Shown piece by piece: positions 7,023 through 15,588 of a stretch of DNA of 42,391 nt. Position 1 is the first letter of the stretch. Each line of letters opens with the position of its first letter. This DNA comes from UBA7672 sp964529555 (GTDB lineage Bacteria; Pseudomonadota; Alphaproteobacteria; Caulobacterales; Hyphomonadaceae), in assembly GCA_964529555.1 (NCBI GenBank), contig CAZGWV010000022.1:1-42391 (forward strand). Reading direction: 5' to 3'. The translations under genes and the position numbers were made by a program. Below the pieces are notes generated by a model. It saw only the letters and a program-made list of their open reading frames with translations. It did no database searches and was not told where the DNA came from.

Positions 7023-8306
7023 TCATTGGCGCGCGGCGACGATGTCGATCGCCACCGTCACGTCATTGCCGACCCATTCCGCATCGCCTGCGGGTTCGGC
7101 CGTCGTGCCGGCGCCGATGCCGATGTCGAGACGCTTGAGGACGACCTCGCCGTGCATCGTGGCGGTCGCGCCGTCGATATCGAGCGTGAAGGGCAGGCGC
7201 ACGGGATAGTCCACGCCCTTGAGCTTCAGCACGCCCGTGGCCTCGTAGTTTCTGTCGTCGAACTTGTAGATGCCGCCTTTCACTTCAAATACGGCCTCTG
7301 GATACTTGAAGGCATCGAACCAATCGCCCTGGCCGAGGCTGTCGTTGAAGTAATCCATGCCCGTCTGGAGCAGGCCGACAGGGATCGTGACGCGCACATA
7401 GCCGTCGGCTGGCAGGTTCTGGTTGCTCTCGGCGTCGGTATCGAGGTGGATGCGCGCGTTCCAGCTCGGGAACGTGCCTTCATAGGGCGTGCCCATGTAG
7501 TTGAAGCGGAAAGCGACGCGGCTCTTCCCATAATCTACGCTCCATGCCGGCGCGCTCGATGTGATTTCGGCTTCGCCGCCCGCCGTAGCGCTGTTTGTCG
7601 GCGGAGCCGCGCTCGTCAGCGAGAGACCCGTGACGACGGCGAGCACGAGGGCTGCCGCGCCGAATGCCCAGAATGCGCCGTGTCCATCGTCCGGCGGGCC
7701 GGCGGTGCGGCCGAACAGGCCCGGCGCCATGCGCGCGAGCAGGCCGTCCTTGTCGATGAAGTGGTGCTTCAGCGCCGCGCCGACATGCAGGACAAGAAGA
7801 GCGACGATCACCCAGGCGAGATTGGAGTGAAGCGTCTCGAAGCCGTCCTCGATACCGTGGCGGGTATCCGCATCCAGCGCGGGGATGCCGGGGAGGCGGA
7901 TATCCACAAGCCCGAAGAAGCGCGTGGGCGCATCGCTGGAGGCCGACGCCATGATCCAGCCGGTCAGCGGCATCGCGATGATCAGGATATAGAAGAGGAC
8001 GTGGACCGCGCGGGACGCAAAGGATTGCCATTGTGGCATGGGCGGCTCGGCGGGCGGCCGGTTCATCAACCGCCACACGATCCGGGCGACTGAGAGAAGC
8101 AGCACGGTGATGCCGAACGACTTGTGAAGCTGGATGACGGCGAACTGGTCGGGACCGGGGGGCATGTTCTCCATGATCCAGCCGACTGCGATCAGCCCGA
8201 CGATCAGGAACGCGATCGCCCAGTGCAGGGCGATGGCGACCGCCGTATAGCGCTGCTGGCCGGAAAGATCGCGGGCGACGATCGTCTGCGGGGTGGGTTC
8301 GGTCAT
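7023..8306 (-). CDS. Cytochrome b561-YceI fusion protein
   Basis: The product is 427 aa. The N-terminal half is a diheme cytochrome b561 of the bacterial type: four helices with candidate heme histidines in ALHWAIAFL, QLHKSFGITVL, FETLHSNLAW and LLVLHVGAALKHH. A fifth hydrophobic segment (AFWAFGAAALVLAVVTGLSL) leads to a YceI lipocalin-like domain (from about residue 255, with VDYGKSRVAFRFNYMGTPYEG and the end IKFDD/LDIGIGA/VTVAIDIV strands). YceI proteins bind isoprenoid quinones or lipids in the periplasm. The fusion would place such a carrier next to a quinone-linked heme protein. I chose the ATG at 8306 (MTEPTPQTIV), because the open frame upstream is not coding-like. A second, free YceI gene lies 205 bp upstream on the same strand. 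Confidence 0.88.
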   Translation of the reverse strand: MTEPTPQTIVARDLSGQQRYTAVAIALHWAIAFLIVGLIAVGWIMENMPPGPDQFAVIQLHKSFGITVLLLSVARIVWRLMNRPPAEPPMPQWQSFASRAVHVLFYILIIAMPLTGWIMASASSDAPTRFFGLVDIRLPGIPALDADTRHGIEDGFETLHSNLAWVIVALLVLHVGAALKHHFIDKDGLLARMAPGLFGRTAGPPDDGHGAFWAFGAAALVLAVVTGLSLTSAAPPTNSATAGGEAEITSSAPAWSVDYGKSRVAFRFNYMGTPYEGTFPSWNARIHLDTDAESNQNLPADGYVRVTIPVGLLQTGMDYFNDSLGQGDWFDAFKYPEAVFEVKGGIYKFDDRNYEATGVLKLKGVDYPVRLPFTLDIDGATATMHGEVVLKRLDIGIGAGTTAEPAGDAEWVGNDVTVAIDIVAARQ

Positions 8307-8511
8307 GGCAGTATCTCGGTTGAGGGCAGGATGCCGTGTCAGGCTGTTGCCTGCATATGCCATGAAAAGCGGACCTAAGCAGCACTGGACCGTACCACCG
8401 GGCAGGTGGGGGTCCCTATCCACGCTCAAGCCGGCCGCGATTGCGCAGCTTTTGCCTTCGAGCGCGCGTCACCAACGCTCGGCATCGAAAGAACTCAATT
8501 GAATGGGCGGC

Positions 8512-9045
8512 CTATTTCTGCCTGAATTCGGCGTTGACAACGATCTTGATGTCGTCCGCCATCGGGCCGCCGGCGGCCATGCCCCACTGCGTCTTGTTGA
8601 TCGTCCCCACGGCCTGGAAGCCGACCTTCGGCTTCTGCGGCGCGGGATAGGCGCGGTGGCCGATGAAGGTGACGTCCAGCGTCACCGGCTTGGTGACGCC
8701 AAGGAAGGTGAGGTTGCCCGTCATCCTGCCCTTGTTGTCGCCCGTCTTGGTGATGGCGGTCGAGGTGAAGGTGATGCTGGGGAATTTGTTGGCGTTGAAG
8801 AAGCGCTCGCCGGTGGCCAGCATGGCGTTGAAGTCTTCGGTGTTGCCCGCCGCGCGGGTCTTCTCGAAGTCGGTCTCGATCGATTTCGGATCGATCGTGG
8901 CGCTGACCTTCGACNNNNNNNNNNNNNNNNNNNNNNNNNNNNNNNNNNNNNNNNNNNNNNNNNNNNNNNNNNNNNNNNNNNNNNNNNNNNNNNNNNNNNN
9001 NNNNNNNNNNNNNNAGGACGGCAGCGACTTTGGTCGCGCTCTCAT
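8512..9045 (-). CDS. YceI-family periplasmic protein (5' part interrupted by a gap)
   Basis: The readable 133 residues cover most of the YceI beta-barrel: KVSATIDPKSIETD, ATGERFFNANKFPSITFTST, MTGNLTFLGVTKPVTLDVTF, KPKVGFQAVGTINKTQWG and MADDIKIVVNAEFRQK. Family members are about 190-200 aa with a signal peptide, bind polyisoprenoid-like ligands and are exported. The start is provisional: an ATG at 9045 reads MRARPKSLPS into the N block at 8915-9014, a plausible signal-peptide beginning. About 50 residues should be hidden by the gap. It is followed by the b561-YceI fusion, so the two may share a job in periplasmic redox or lipid handling. Confidence 0.85.
   Translation of the reverse strand: MRARPKSLPSXXXXXXXXXXXXXXXXXXXXXXXXXXXXXXXXXXSKVSATIDPKSIETDFEKTRAAGNTEDFNAMLATGERFFNANKFPSITFTSTAITKTGDNKGRMTGNLTFLGVTKPVTLDVTFIGHRAYPAPQKPKVGFQAVGTINKTQWGMAAGGPMADDIKIVVNAEFRQK
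8915..9014. other. Assembly gap of 100 N inside the YceI gene
   Basis: Placeholder-size gap. The flanks do not repeat each other, so real sequence (probably about 150 nt of signal peptide and first strands) is missing. Confidence 0.95.
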
Positions 9046-9205
9046 GCCCTCATTATGGCGTCTCGCCTTCCTGGCATAAGCAGGGCTGACGCTAAATTGA
9101 TCTTTTTTGCAGCCGGGCGGCGCCGACCGCTTCAAAAGCCGGGGCGGCAGCGCTAGCCTCTGCTTGCAAGAAGAGTGGCGACGGGGGTCGCCGGGAGTCG
9201 GGGAT

Positions 9206-10534
9206 ATGCCAATCGTCAGGAAAATTGGCTGCAGCGTGTCGGGCCTGGCGGGGGCCGCCATGACTGCGCTGGTCATCGCCTCGGCGCCGGCCTTCGCGCA
9301 GGAGGGCCTCGACGGCCTCGTCGGGCCCGAACAGGAAGCCGAGATATACTGCGTCTACGATATCCTGTCGCAGTCCGGGGATACGCTCCAGATCGCCGAT
9401 GTCTTCGTCGACCCCGACGCCAGCGAGGCGGCGATCGAGGCGGCTGACGCGACCCTCTCCGGCGCCGTCGATGAGTGCATGGCCGCCTATGTGTGGGACG
9501 AGACGACGCGCGAATACGCGGCTGCCGTCGGCATCCATGCCTCGGTGATCGAAGTGGTGGTCGGCCGGATGACGGATGAAGGTCTCGAACAGAGCCTCAT
9601 CAAAGCCATCTTCGGCGTGCTCGACGTGCTCGAAGCGGAAGACATGGCCACGTTCCGCTCGCCCGACTGGCTGTCGAACGCGCGCTTCCAGAAGCGGATG
9701 AACCGATCTCTGGTGCTTGCCGGCCTGCCCAACGAGTCGTCCGTGCTCGACAACGCGCTGCTGGTGATGGAGTCGGCTGCGCTTTCGGTCGAGGCCATCG
9801 TCGATTGGTTGCTGGCGGATGCCCCGGCGACGGCCGACGCTTCGAAAGCGCTCGGTGGGTCGAAGAAGTCCAAGTCGGCAAGCGCGGAGCCGGCGCCGCG
9901 TGCGCCGAAGCTCACCCTGACGAGCACGGGAACCGGCTGGTATGTCGCCGACGGCGGCCTGATCGTCACCAACGCGCACGTCATCGAAGGCTGCAAGCGC
10001 ATCACGCTCAAGAGCGGCGCCGATCTCAGCCTCATCAACGTCGCCGCCGATGGGGAAGACCTGGCGCTCCTGCGTGGCAGCAGCTCGGTGCGTCCGCTCA
10101 ACATCCGTGACACGCGCAGCGTGCGTCTGGCGGAAGATGTGCTGATCGCAGGGTTTCCGCTCGGCAGCATCCTGTCGTCGGGCATCAACGTGACGGTCGG
10201 CACCGTGTCGGCGCAGATGGGAATGGGCGACGACAAGCGCCGCTTCCAGTTCACCGCGCCGGTGCAGCCGGGCAATAGCGGCGGCCCCGTGCTCGACATG
10301 TCGGGCAATGTGATCGGCGTTGTCGTGTCAAAGCTGAATGCGATGAGCGTGCAGGACAAGTTCGGCGACATCCCGCAGAACGTGAACTTCGGGATCACGC
10401 TGGCCCAGCTGATCGCTTTCCTCGACGCGAATGATGTCGCCTACCAGCGCACTGCCTCGGCGGACAAGCTCGACAAGGTCGATCTTGCCGAACTGGCGCG
10501 CGCGTCCACCGTCCTGCTGCAGTGCTACGAATAG
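9206..10534 (+). CDS. Periplasmic trypsin-like serine protease with an unknown helical N-terminal domain
   Basis: The 442-aa product starts with a Sec signal peptide (MPIVRKIGCS, then a hydrophobic stretch ending APAFAQ, cleavage near residue 31). Residues 35-205 form an Ala/Glu-rich helical region with Cys49 and Cys91 that I do not recognise. A Lys/Ser/Ala/Pro linker (210-235) leads to a chymotrypsin-fold domain. The triad is visible: His258 in IVTNAHVIEGC, Asp285 in DGEDLALL and Ser358 in QPGNSGGPVLD. There is no PDZ domain, unlike DegP. The C-terminus ends LLQCYE, giving another cysteine. The start ATG follows GAGTCGGGGAT. It is divergent from the YceI gene, so a cell-envelope quality-control or signalling role is possible but unproven. 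Confidence 0.85.
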   Translation: MPIVRKIGCSVSGLAGAAMTALVIASAPAFAQEGLDGLVGPEQEAEIYCVYDILSQSGDTLQIADVFVDPDASEAAIEAADATLSGAVDECMAAYVWDETTREYAAAVGIHASVIEVVVGRMTDEGLEQSLIKAIFGVLDVLEAEDMATFRSPDWLSNARFQKRMNRSLVLAGLPNESSVLDNALLVMESAALSVEAIVDWLLADAPATADASKALGGSKKSKSASAEPAPRAPKLTLTSTGTGWYVADGGLIVTNAHVIEGCKRITLKSGADLSLINVAADGEDLALLRGSSSVRPLNIRDTRSVRLAEDVLIAGFPLGSILSSGINVTVGTVSAQMGMGDDKRRFQFTAPVQPGNSGGPVLDMSGNVIGVVVSKLNAMSVQDKFGDIPQNVNFGITLAQLIAFLDANDVAYQRTASADKLDKVDLAELARASTVLLQCYE

Positions 10535-10616
10535 AGCCGGTTGCCTGCGGCGTGGTTCGCCGCCGCCGGTCTGACTTGCGGCGTCCTTGTTTGCCGGTCT
10601 GGTCAAATAGGGTCTA

Positions 10617-11699
10617 ATGGCCCGGCACAGCGACGGGAATCCGGTCATGGATGGTTTCGAAGGCAAGACCGAACGCGCGCGGTACGATTATCCGTTCGCG
10701 ACGCCGCCCGAGCCGGGGTCCGTGCTTGAGGTTGCGCCCGGCGTGAAATGGGTGCGGATGCCGCTGCCGTTCTCGCTGAAGTGGATCAACCTCTGGCTGA
10801 TCGAGGATGGCGATGGCTGGACGGTGGTGGACACTGGTATTCCCAACTCGATCACCAAGGAACACTGGCGCACCATCTTCGAGAAGGAGCTGGGCGGCAG
10901 GCCAGTGACGCGGATCATCGTCACGCACATGCACCCGGACCATATCGGGCTGGCGGGATGGATGAGCCGCAAATTCCAGTGCGAGCTCTGGATCTCGCGG
11001 CTGGAATACATCACCTGCCGCATGCTGGTGGCCGATACGGGGCGCGAGGCGCCGGAGGCGGGCGTGAAGTTCTATCGCGCCGCCGGGTGGAACCAGCAGG
11101 AGATCGACCGCTATGTCGACAAGTTCGGCGGGTTCGGCCGCGCGGTGACGCAACTGCCCGACGCCTACCGCCGCATGTCGGATGGCGACGTCATCTCCAT
11201 CGGCGGAAGGCCGTGGCATGTCGTCACGGGATGCGGGCACTCGCCGGAGCATGCGTGCCTCTGGGCGCCCGATATCAACGTCTTCATCTCGGGCGACCAG
11301 ATCCTGCCGCGCATCTCCTCCAACGTCAGCGTGTTCCCGACCGAGCCGGAGGGAGATCCGCTGAAGGACTGGCTGGACTCGTGCGCCAAGCTGAAGGCTG
11401 CGATTCCGGCGGACGTTCTGGTGCTGCCGGCCCATAACGAGCCGTTCTACGGCGCGCACAAGCGGCTGGATGCGCTGATCGACGGGCACGAGCTGGGGAT
11501 GAAGCGGCTGCTGTCCCGGCTGGGCGAGCCGCGCCGGGTCGTGGACCTCTTCACCGCCCTTTTTGCCCGTGCAATCGATCAGGACACGTTCGGGATGGCG
11601 ACCGGAGAGGCGCTGGCGCACCTTAACTGCCTGAAAGGGCGGGGGTTGATCGTGTCGGAACAGGACGCCGGGACGACGCTCTACAGGCGTGTGTCTTGA
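10617..11699 (+). CDS. MBL-fold metallo-hydrolase
   Basis: The 360-aa product carries the binuclear metal site of the metallo-beta-lactamase fold: THMHPDHIGLAG (HxHxDH), TGCGHSPEHACLW (third-motif His), FISGDQILP (bridging Asp) and LPAHNEP (last His). The C-terminal about 90 residues (GHELGMKRLLSRLGEPRRVVDLF onward) resemble the winged-helix tail found in LACTB2-like hydrolases. Substrate is not predictable; thioesters, glyoxalase-type substrates or nucleic acids are all possible. An alternative ATG at 10647 lacks a better ribosome site. It lies 82 bp after the protease and 94 bp before lepB on the same strand. Confidence 0.85.
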   Translation: MARHSDGNPVMDGFEGKTERARYDYPFATPPEPGSVLEVAPGVKWVRMPLPFSLKWINLWLIEDGDGWTVVDTGIPNSITKEHWRTIFEKELGGRPVTRIIVTHMHPDHIGLAGWMSRKFQCELWISRLEYITCRMLVADTGREAPEAGVKFYRAAGWNQQEIDRYVDKFGGFGRAVTQLPDAYRRMSDGDVISIGGRPWHVVTGCGHSPEHACLWAPDINVFISGDQILPRISSNVSVFPTEPEGDPLKDWLDSCAKLKAAIPADVLVLPAHNEPFYGAHKRLDALIDGHELGMKRLLSRLGEPRRVVDLFTALFARAIDQDTFGMATGEALAHLNCLKGRGLIVSEQDAGTTLYRRVS

Positions 11700-11793
11700 C
11701 GACAGGGGCATACCTATAACGTATAGCCCCGAAGCGCCCGAGTTCTGGGCGCGTCTACGGACCATATACTGAGTAACGCGCAGGAACTGGTAA

Positions 11794-12774
11794 ATGACGG
11801 ATACCTCGACCGACCAGCCGGGAAGTGCTGACCCGGCCGTTCTGGGCGAGGCCGGCGCCGGCGCGCCGAAGCCGGGCATCAAGAAGAAGATCCTGCACGA
11901 ATTCCGCGAGACGGCGCTGACGATCGCCATCTTCGTTCCGTTCTGGCTGCTGTTCTCGACCTTCGTGTACGAGTTGCGCTCGATCCCGTCGGAGTCGATG
12001 GTGCCGGCGCTGCAGGTTGGCGACCGCGTGGCCGTCGCCAAGTTCGCCTATGGCTACAACCGCAACTCGATCCCGTTCGGGCTCGGACTGTTCGTCATCG
12101 GCGACAAGAAGTGCCCGGACCAGCCCAACGCCGAACAGGCGAAGGAGTGCGTCGACAGCGAGAACTTGTTCGGCTCGAAGCCGAAGCGTGGCGACGTCAT
12201 CGTGTTCCAGCATCCGTTCTCGGACCGCGTGATGATCAAGCGCCTCGTCGGCCTTCCGGGCGACGCAGTCCAGCTCAAGGGCGGCAGACTCTTCCTCAAC
12301 GATGTTGAAGTGCCGCGCGAGAAGATCCGCACCACGCGCTATATCGGCGCCGAGAACGACCGCATCTATACGGCGGTCGAGTACAAGCAGACGATCCCGA
12401 CCGGCGAGAAGGACAAGGACGGCAACGAGCTGACCAAGTCGTTCCTGATCCATGAGTTCTCGGATTCGGATTCGCTCGACGAGACGCCGCGCTTCCTCAT
12501 TCCTCCCGGCCATGTCTTTATGATGGGCGACAACCGCGACAACTCGGAAGATAGCCGCGCGCCTTCGGGTCATCGCCGTCTTGCTGCGCAATTCCCCGAA
12601 GCCTGGCCCCGCCGCAGCGCCAACCTGCCGGTGGACACGAGCGACGATGCGGTCGGCATGGTGCCGATGGACTACCTGATCGGCCGCGCCGAGACGGTGC
12701 TGTTCACGCTGCACGGCTGCAAGCAGTCGCCGGAAACGGAATGCCCTGAGGGCAGGATGTGGAAGGGCCTCTAA
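11794..12774 (+). CDS. lepB: Signal peptidase I
   Basis: The product is 326 aa. A cytoplasmic N-terminus and one membrane anchor (TALTIAIFVPFWLLFSTFVY, about 40-59) precede box B, with the catalytic Ser68 in RSIPSESMVPAL. Box D follows with the general-base Lys149 in MIKRLVGLPGD, and box E is MMGDNRDNSEDSR. The enzyme removes signal peptides from exported proteins at the periplasmic face of the inner membrane. Large insertions between the boxes are usual in alphaproteobacteria. The short leader contains CTATA-ACG-TATAG (11714-11726). rnc, often next to lepB, is not adjacent here. Confidence 0.95.
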   Translation: MTDTSTDQPGSADPAVLGEAGAGAPKPGIKKKILHEFRETALTIAIFVPFWLLFSTFVYELRSIPSESMVPALQVGDRVAVAKFAYGYNRNSIPFGLGLFVIGDKKCPDQPNAEQAKECVDSENLFGSKPKRGDVIVFQHPFSDRVMIKRLVGLPGDAVQLKGGRLFLNDVEVPREKIRTTRYIGAENDRIYTAVEYKQTIPTGEKDKDGNELTKSFLIHEFSDSDSLDETPRFLIPPGHVFMMGDNRDNSEDSRAPSGHRRLAAQFPEAWPRRSANLPVDTSDDAVGMVPMDYLIGRAETVLFTLHGCKQSPETECPEGRMWKGL

Positions 12775-12823
12775 GGCAGGAGTCCATCCCCGTTTGCCGG
12801 GGGCGGCGACCCCGTCTGCGGCA

Positions 12824-12852
12824 AATTTCGGGCTCATGCTTACCCCGAAATT
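12824..12852 (+). terminator. Hairpin after lepB
   Basis: A perfect 9-bp stem, AATTTCGGG (12824-12832) and CCCGAAATT (12844-12852), with an 11-nt loop starts 50 nt after the lepB stop. No long T tract follows, so it may be a terminator or attenuator rather than a classical Rho-independent end. Confidence 0.4.
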
Positions 12853-12910
12853 AAGCGTTGTGGCGGTATGGTTTCCGCCTGCGAGGGGATCGCAGCCGGC
12901 GGTTGGTTCC

Positions 12911-14095
12911 ATGGACGTCTCGCTCGTACTCCCGCGTGATCTGGCGGATGCCGATCTCGCCGCATGGCGCGCCATTCGCGCCGCCGACCCACGGCTCGAC
13001 AGTCCGTTCCTGTCTCCTGAATTTGCGGTTTGCGCCGGCGCTGTCCGCCCGAATGCGCGCGTGCTGATTGCGCGCGGCAAAGACGGCGAGACGAAGCTGG
13101 TGTTGCCGCTCCAGCTGTCTGGCTCGGGCCTTGCGCGCCCACTCTGCGCGCCGATGTGCGATGTGGCGGGCCCCATCGCGCAGCAAGGCGGCGCTGATAT
13201 TCTATCGCAGGCGCTCGGCAAGGCTGGGCTTGCCGCGTATGCGTTCGCGGGCTGGCCCGAAGCGCCGGAAGCGAAGGGCGTCACGCTGCGCGGGCGCGAT
13301 GAGTCGGCGGTGGCTGATCTCGGCCAGGGCTTCGAGGCATGGCTCGCCGTGCAGCGCGAGCGTCATCCGAGGCACTTCAAGAAGATGCGCCGCCTCGCCC
13401 GGCAAGGTGAGAAGGACTACGGCGCCGAGATGGTCACATTCGGCCGCGCGTCTGCCGAAGATCTCGCAACGCTGATCGGCTGGAAGCGCGAACAGTTTGC
13501 GCGCACGGGTCGGCACGATGTTCTCGGCGCGACGTGGACACGGGCGCTGCTCGAAGCATGCGCTACGTGCGAAAGCGAAGACTTCTCCGGCGTGATGGCG
13601 ACGCTTCGCTACGGCGGAAAGCTGGCGGCGGCGGAATTCGGCCTGCGCAGCGGATCGACGCTGCATGGCTGGATCGCGGGATACGATCCGGCGTTCTCGT
13701 CCTGCTCGCCGGGGCTCGTATTGCAGGAGCGGCTGCTGGAGGTCGCTTCGGCGGCCGGGGTGACCCGGTGCGTCCTCGGCACGGGCGAGTCGCACTATAA
13801 GAAGCATTACACTTCGTTCTTCGAGTCGGTGGATGAGGGGCGGGTGACTGCAACCGGCCTTGCCGGCGGCGCGCGGGCGCTGGCGGCGGGGCTGTTGGCG
13901 GCGGTGGAACAGGGGCGGCTGGGCCCGGCCTCGAAGTTTGCCGGGCGGACCCGCCGGCGCCTGGACATTATCCTCGCGGTGGAAACCAGCATGCAGGGGC
14001 AGGTGCGCGGTCTTGCCCGCGCCCTTGGCGGCGATCCGGCCCTGGGGCGAACGACTCGCGCCGTCAAGGCCGCGATCCGGGCATCCGCTTTCTGA
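12911..14095 (+). CDS. CelD/BcsL-like GNAT acyltransferase
   Basis: The 394-aa product resembles the GNAT/FemAB-like proteins named after CelD of cellulose clusters, which are thought to acylate polysaccharide or peptidoglycan-related precursors. Supporting segments are FLSPEFAVCAGAVRP near the N-terminus, RHFKKMRRLARQGEKDYG, LIGWKREQFARTGRHDVL, AAEFGLRSGSTLHGWIAGYD and the typical LGTGESHYKKHYTSFF near the acyl-CoA site. The ATG at 12911 is chosen because homologous-looking sequence begins there; in-frame upstream codons (12794, 12836) lie over a hairpin and look non-coding. It may act with the EPS genes further right, but the locus is separate. Confidence 0.75.
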   Translation: MDVSLVLPRDLADADLAAWRAIRAADPRLDSPFLSPEFAVCAGAVRPNARVLIARGKDGETKLVLPLQLSGSGLARPLCAPMCDVAGPIAQQGGADILSQALGKAGLAAYAFAGWPEAPEAKGVTLRGRDESAVADLGQGFEAWLAVQRERHPRHFKKMRRLARQGEKDYGAEMVTFGRASAEDLATLIGWKREQFARTGRHDVLGATWTRALLEACATCESEDFSGVMATLRYGGKLAAAEFGLRSGSTLHGWIAGYDPAFSSCSPGLVLQERLLEVASAAGVTRCVLGTGESHYKKHYTSFFESVDEGRVTATGLAGGARALAAGLLAAVEQGRLGPASKFAGRTRRRLDIILAVETSMQGQVRGLARALGGDPALGRTTRAVKAAIRASAF

Positions 14096-14174
14096 AAAAG
14101 CCCATTTTGCTGTGAGTTAGATATCGTTCCGCAGATGGCTGTTTGGAATCGCGCCCGCGTGGTCTAAGCGGGGC

Positions 14175-14798
14175 ATGATGGATACCGCCGTCAAACCGAA
14201 CGACAGGACTACGCGCGCCGGTCGCCCCGGACGCATCGTCGTCGTGCGCCATGGCCGCCCGCAGGTGATCCCGAAGGAAGGCCCGCGCATGGGCTGGCGC
14301 GAGTACAAGGTCTGGTGGGACCGTTACGAACTTTCCTCGCTGAAGGAGGGGCAGTGCCCGCCTGAAGCGCTGCTGAAGGAGATCGACGAGCACGCCATCA
14401 TCCTGTCCAGCGCCCGGCCGCGTGCAATCCAGACGGCGGGGCATCTCGGACGCGGGCGGGCCGTGAAGCACGATGCCATGTTCAACGAGGCGCCGTTGCC
14501 GCCCCCGCGCATCGCGGGCCGCATGAGCCCCAAGAACTGGAACAAGATCGCGCGCCTGCTCTGGATGTTCGGGCATAGCGCCGGCGAGGAGCCTGTCGGG
14601 GCCGCGAGACAGCGCGCGGCCACCGCCGCCGGAGAGCTGGTGAAGCTGGCGGAAGAAAGCGGCGGCCGGGATGTCGTGCTTGCCGCGCACGGCTGGTTCA
14701 ACCGCATGCTGCGCCCGCATATCAAGCGGCGCGGCTGGGTGTGCGTCCACAATGGCGGCGACAAGTACTGGTCGTACCGGATCTATCAGAAGAAATAG
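14175..14798 (+). CDS. Histidine phosphatase family protein
   Basis: The 207-aa product has the phosphoglycerate-mutase-like core: IVVVRHGRPQ (phospho-histidine motif RHG), SSARPRAIQTA (second Arg) and VVLAAHGWFNRMLR (distal His). A KNWNKIARLLWMFG segment between them is not typical of SixA or CobC. It may dephosphorylate a small metabolite or a protein; the substrate is unknown. Two tandem ATGs (14175, 14178) are possible starts. It is followed after 2 nt by a GNAT gene, so the two are probably cotranscribed. Confidence 0.85.
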   Translation: MMDTAVKPNDRTTRAGRPGRIVVVRHGRPQVIPKEGPRMGWREYKVWWDRYELSSLKEGQCPPEALLKEIDEHAIILSSARPRAIQTAGHLGRGRAVKHDAMFNEAPLPPPRIAGRMSPKNWNKIARLLWMFGHSAGEEPVGAARQRAATAAGELVKLAEESGGRDVVLAAHGWFNRMLRPHIKRRGWVCVHNGGDKYWSYRIYQKK

Positions 14799-14800
14799 CG

Positions 14801-15271
14801 ATGCGCGTCCGGCTCTATCAGCCACAGGATGCGGAGGCGCTGTCCCGCATCTATCGCCGCGCCGTCGAGATTATCGGTCCGGCGCACTATTCGGCCGAGC
14901 AGGTCGCCGCGTGGGCTGCGCGCACGCCGGATGCTGCGGCCATGCATGCCCGCGCGATTGATGGACGCACGATGCTGGTTGCAACGGGCGATGCGGACCA
15001 GCCGGTCGCATTCGGCGATCTCGAAGCCGATGGGCATGTCGACCTGCTGTATTGCGCGCCCGAAGCGGCGCGGACTGGCATTGTCGGCGCGCTGTATGCC
15101 CGGCTGGAATCCACGGCGCGCGAGCAGGGGGTGGCGCGTCTCCATTCCGAGGCCAGCGAGGCGGCGTTGCGCTTTTTCCGGCGTCAGGGTTTCGCGCTGC
15201 TGCATCGGCGGGACCTCGCGATCGGCGGCGTCGCCATACACAATTATGCGGTTGAAAAGGCGCTGGGATAA
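14801..15271 (+). CDS. GNAT-family N-acetyltransferase
   Basis: A 156-aa single-domain acetyltransferase. The N-terminal pattern VRLYQPQDAEALSRIYRRAV, the strand AFGDLEADGHVDLLYCAP and the helix/strand pair GALYARLESTAREQGVARLHSEAS with FFRRQGFALLHRR fit YafP-like GNAT enzymes. These acetylate amines of small molecules using acetyl-CoA. The Arg/Gln-X-X-Gly-X-Gly loop is degenerate (APEAARTGIV). The ATG at 14801 lies just after the upstream stop, suggesting coupling. Confidence 0.85.
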   Translation: MRVRLYQPQDAEALSRIYRRAVEIIGPAHYSAEQVAAWAARTPDAAAMHARAIDGRTMLVATGDADQPVAFGDLEADGHVDLLYCAPEAARTGIVGALYARLESTAREQGVARLHSEASEAALRFFRRQGFALLHRRDLAIGGVAIHNYAVEKALG

Positions 15272-15336
15272 GGCTCGCCGCGCGGCTTGCCTCCCGCTTC
15301 GATGCGCCTATGTTGGCCCACCTTCTGGAGAGACGA

Positions 15337-15588
15337 ATGTCACAGGCAAAGCCGCCGGCCGACATTGCAACGATGAGCTTCGAGGATGCGTTGCGCGAGC
15401 TGGAACAGATCGTCCAGAAGCTCGAGGCGGGCGACGTGCCGCTCGATGATTCGATCCGCATCTACGAGCGCGGCGCGGCGCTGAAGGCGCATTGCGAAGC
15501 GCGCCTGCGCGAGGCGGAGCTCAAGGTCGAGAAGATCGTCCTCGGCGCCGATGGCCCGAAGGGATTGGAAAAGGCCGATGATCTATAG
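15337..15588 (+). CDS. xseB: Exodeoxyribonuclease VII small subunit
   Basis: An 83-aa protein with the complete XseB signature: MSFEDALRELEQIVQKLEAG, then DVPLDDSIRIYERGAALKAHC and ARLREAELKVEKI, predicted as two antiparallel helices. It binds XseA, which is not in this window, to form the single-strand-specific exonuclease VII. The ATG follows CTGGAGAGACGA. Its last 11 bp overlap the ispA start, the common alphaproteobacterial xseB-ispA arrangement. Confidence 0.95.
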   Translation: MSQAKPPADIATMSFEDALRELEQIVQKLEAGDVPLDDSIRIYERGAALKAHCEARLREAELKVEKIVLGADGPKGLEKADDL

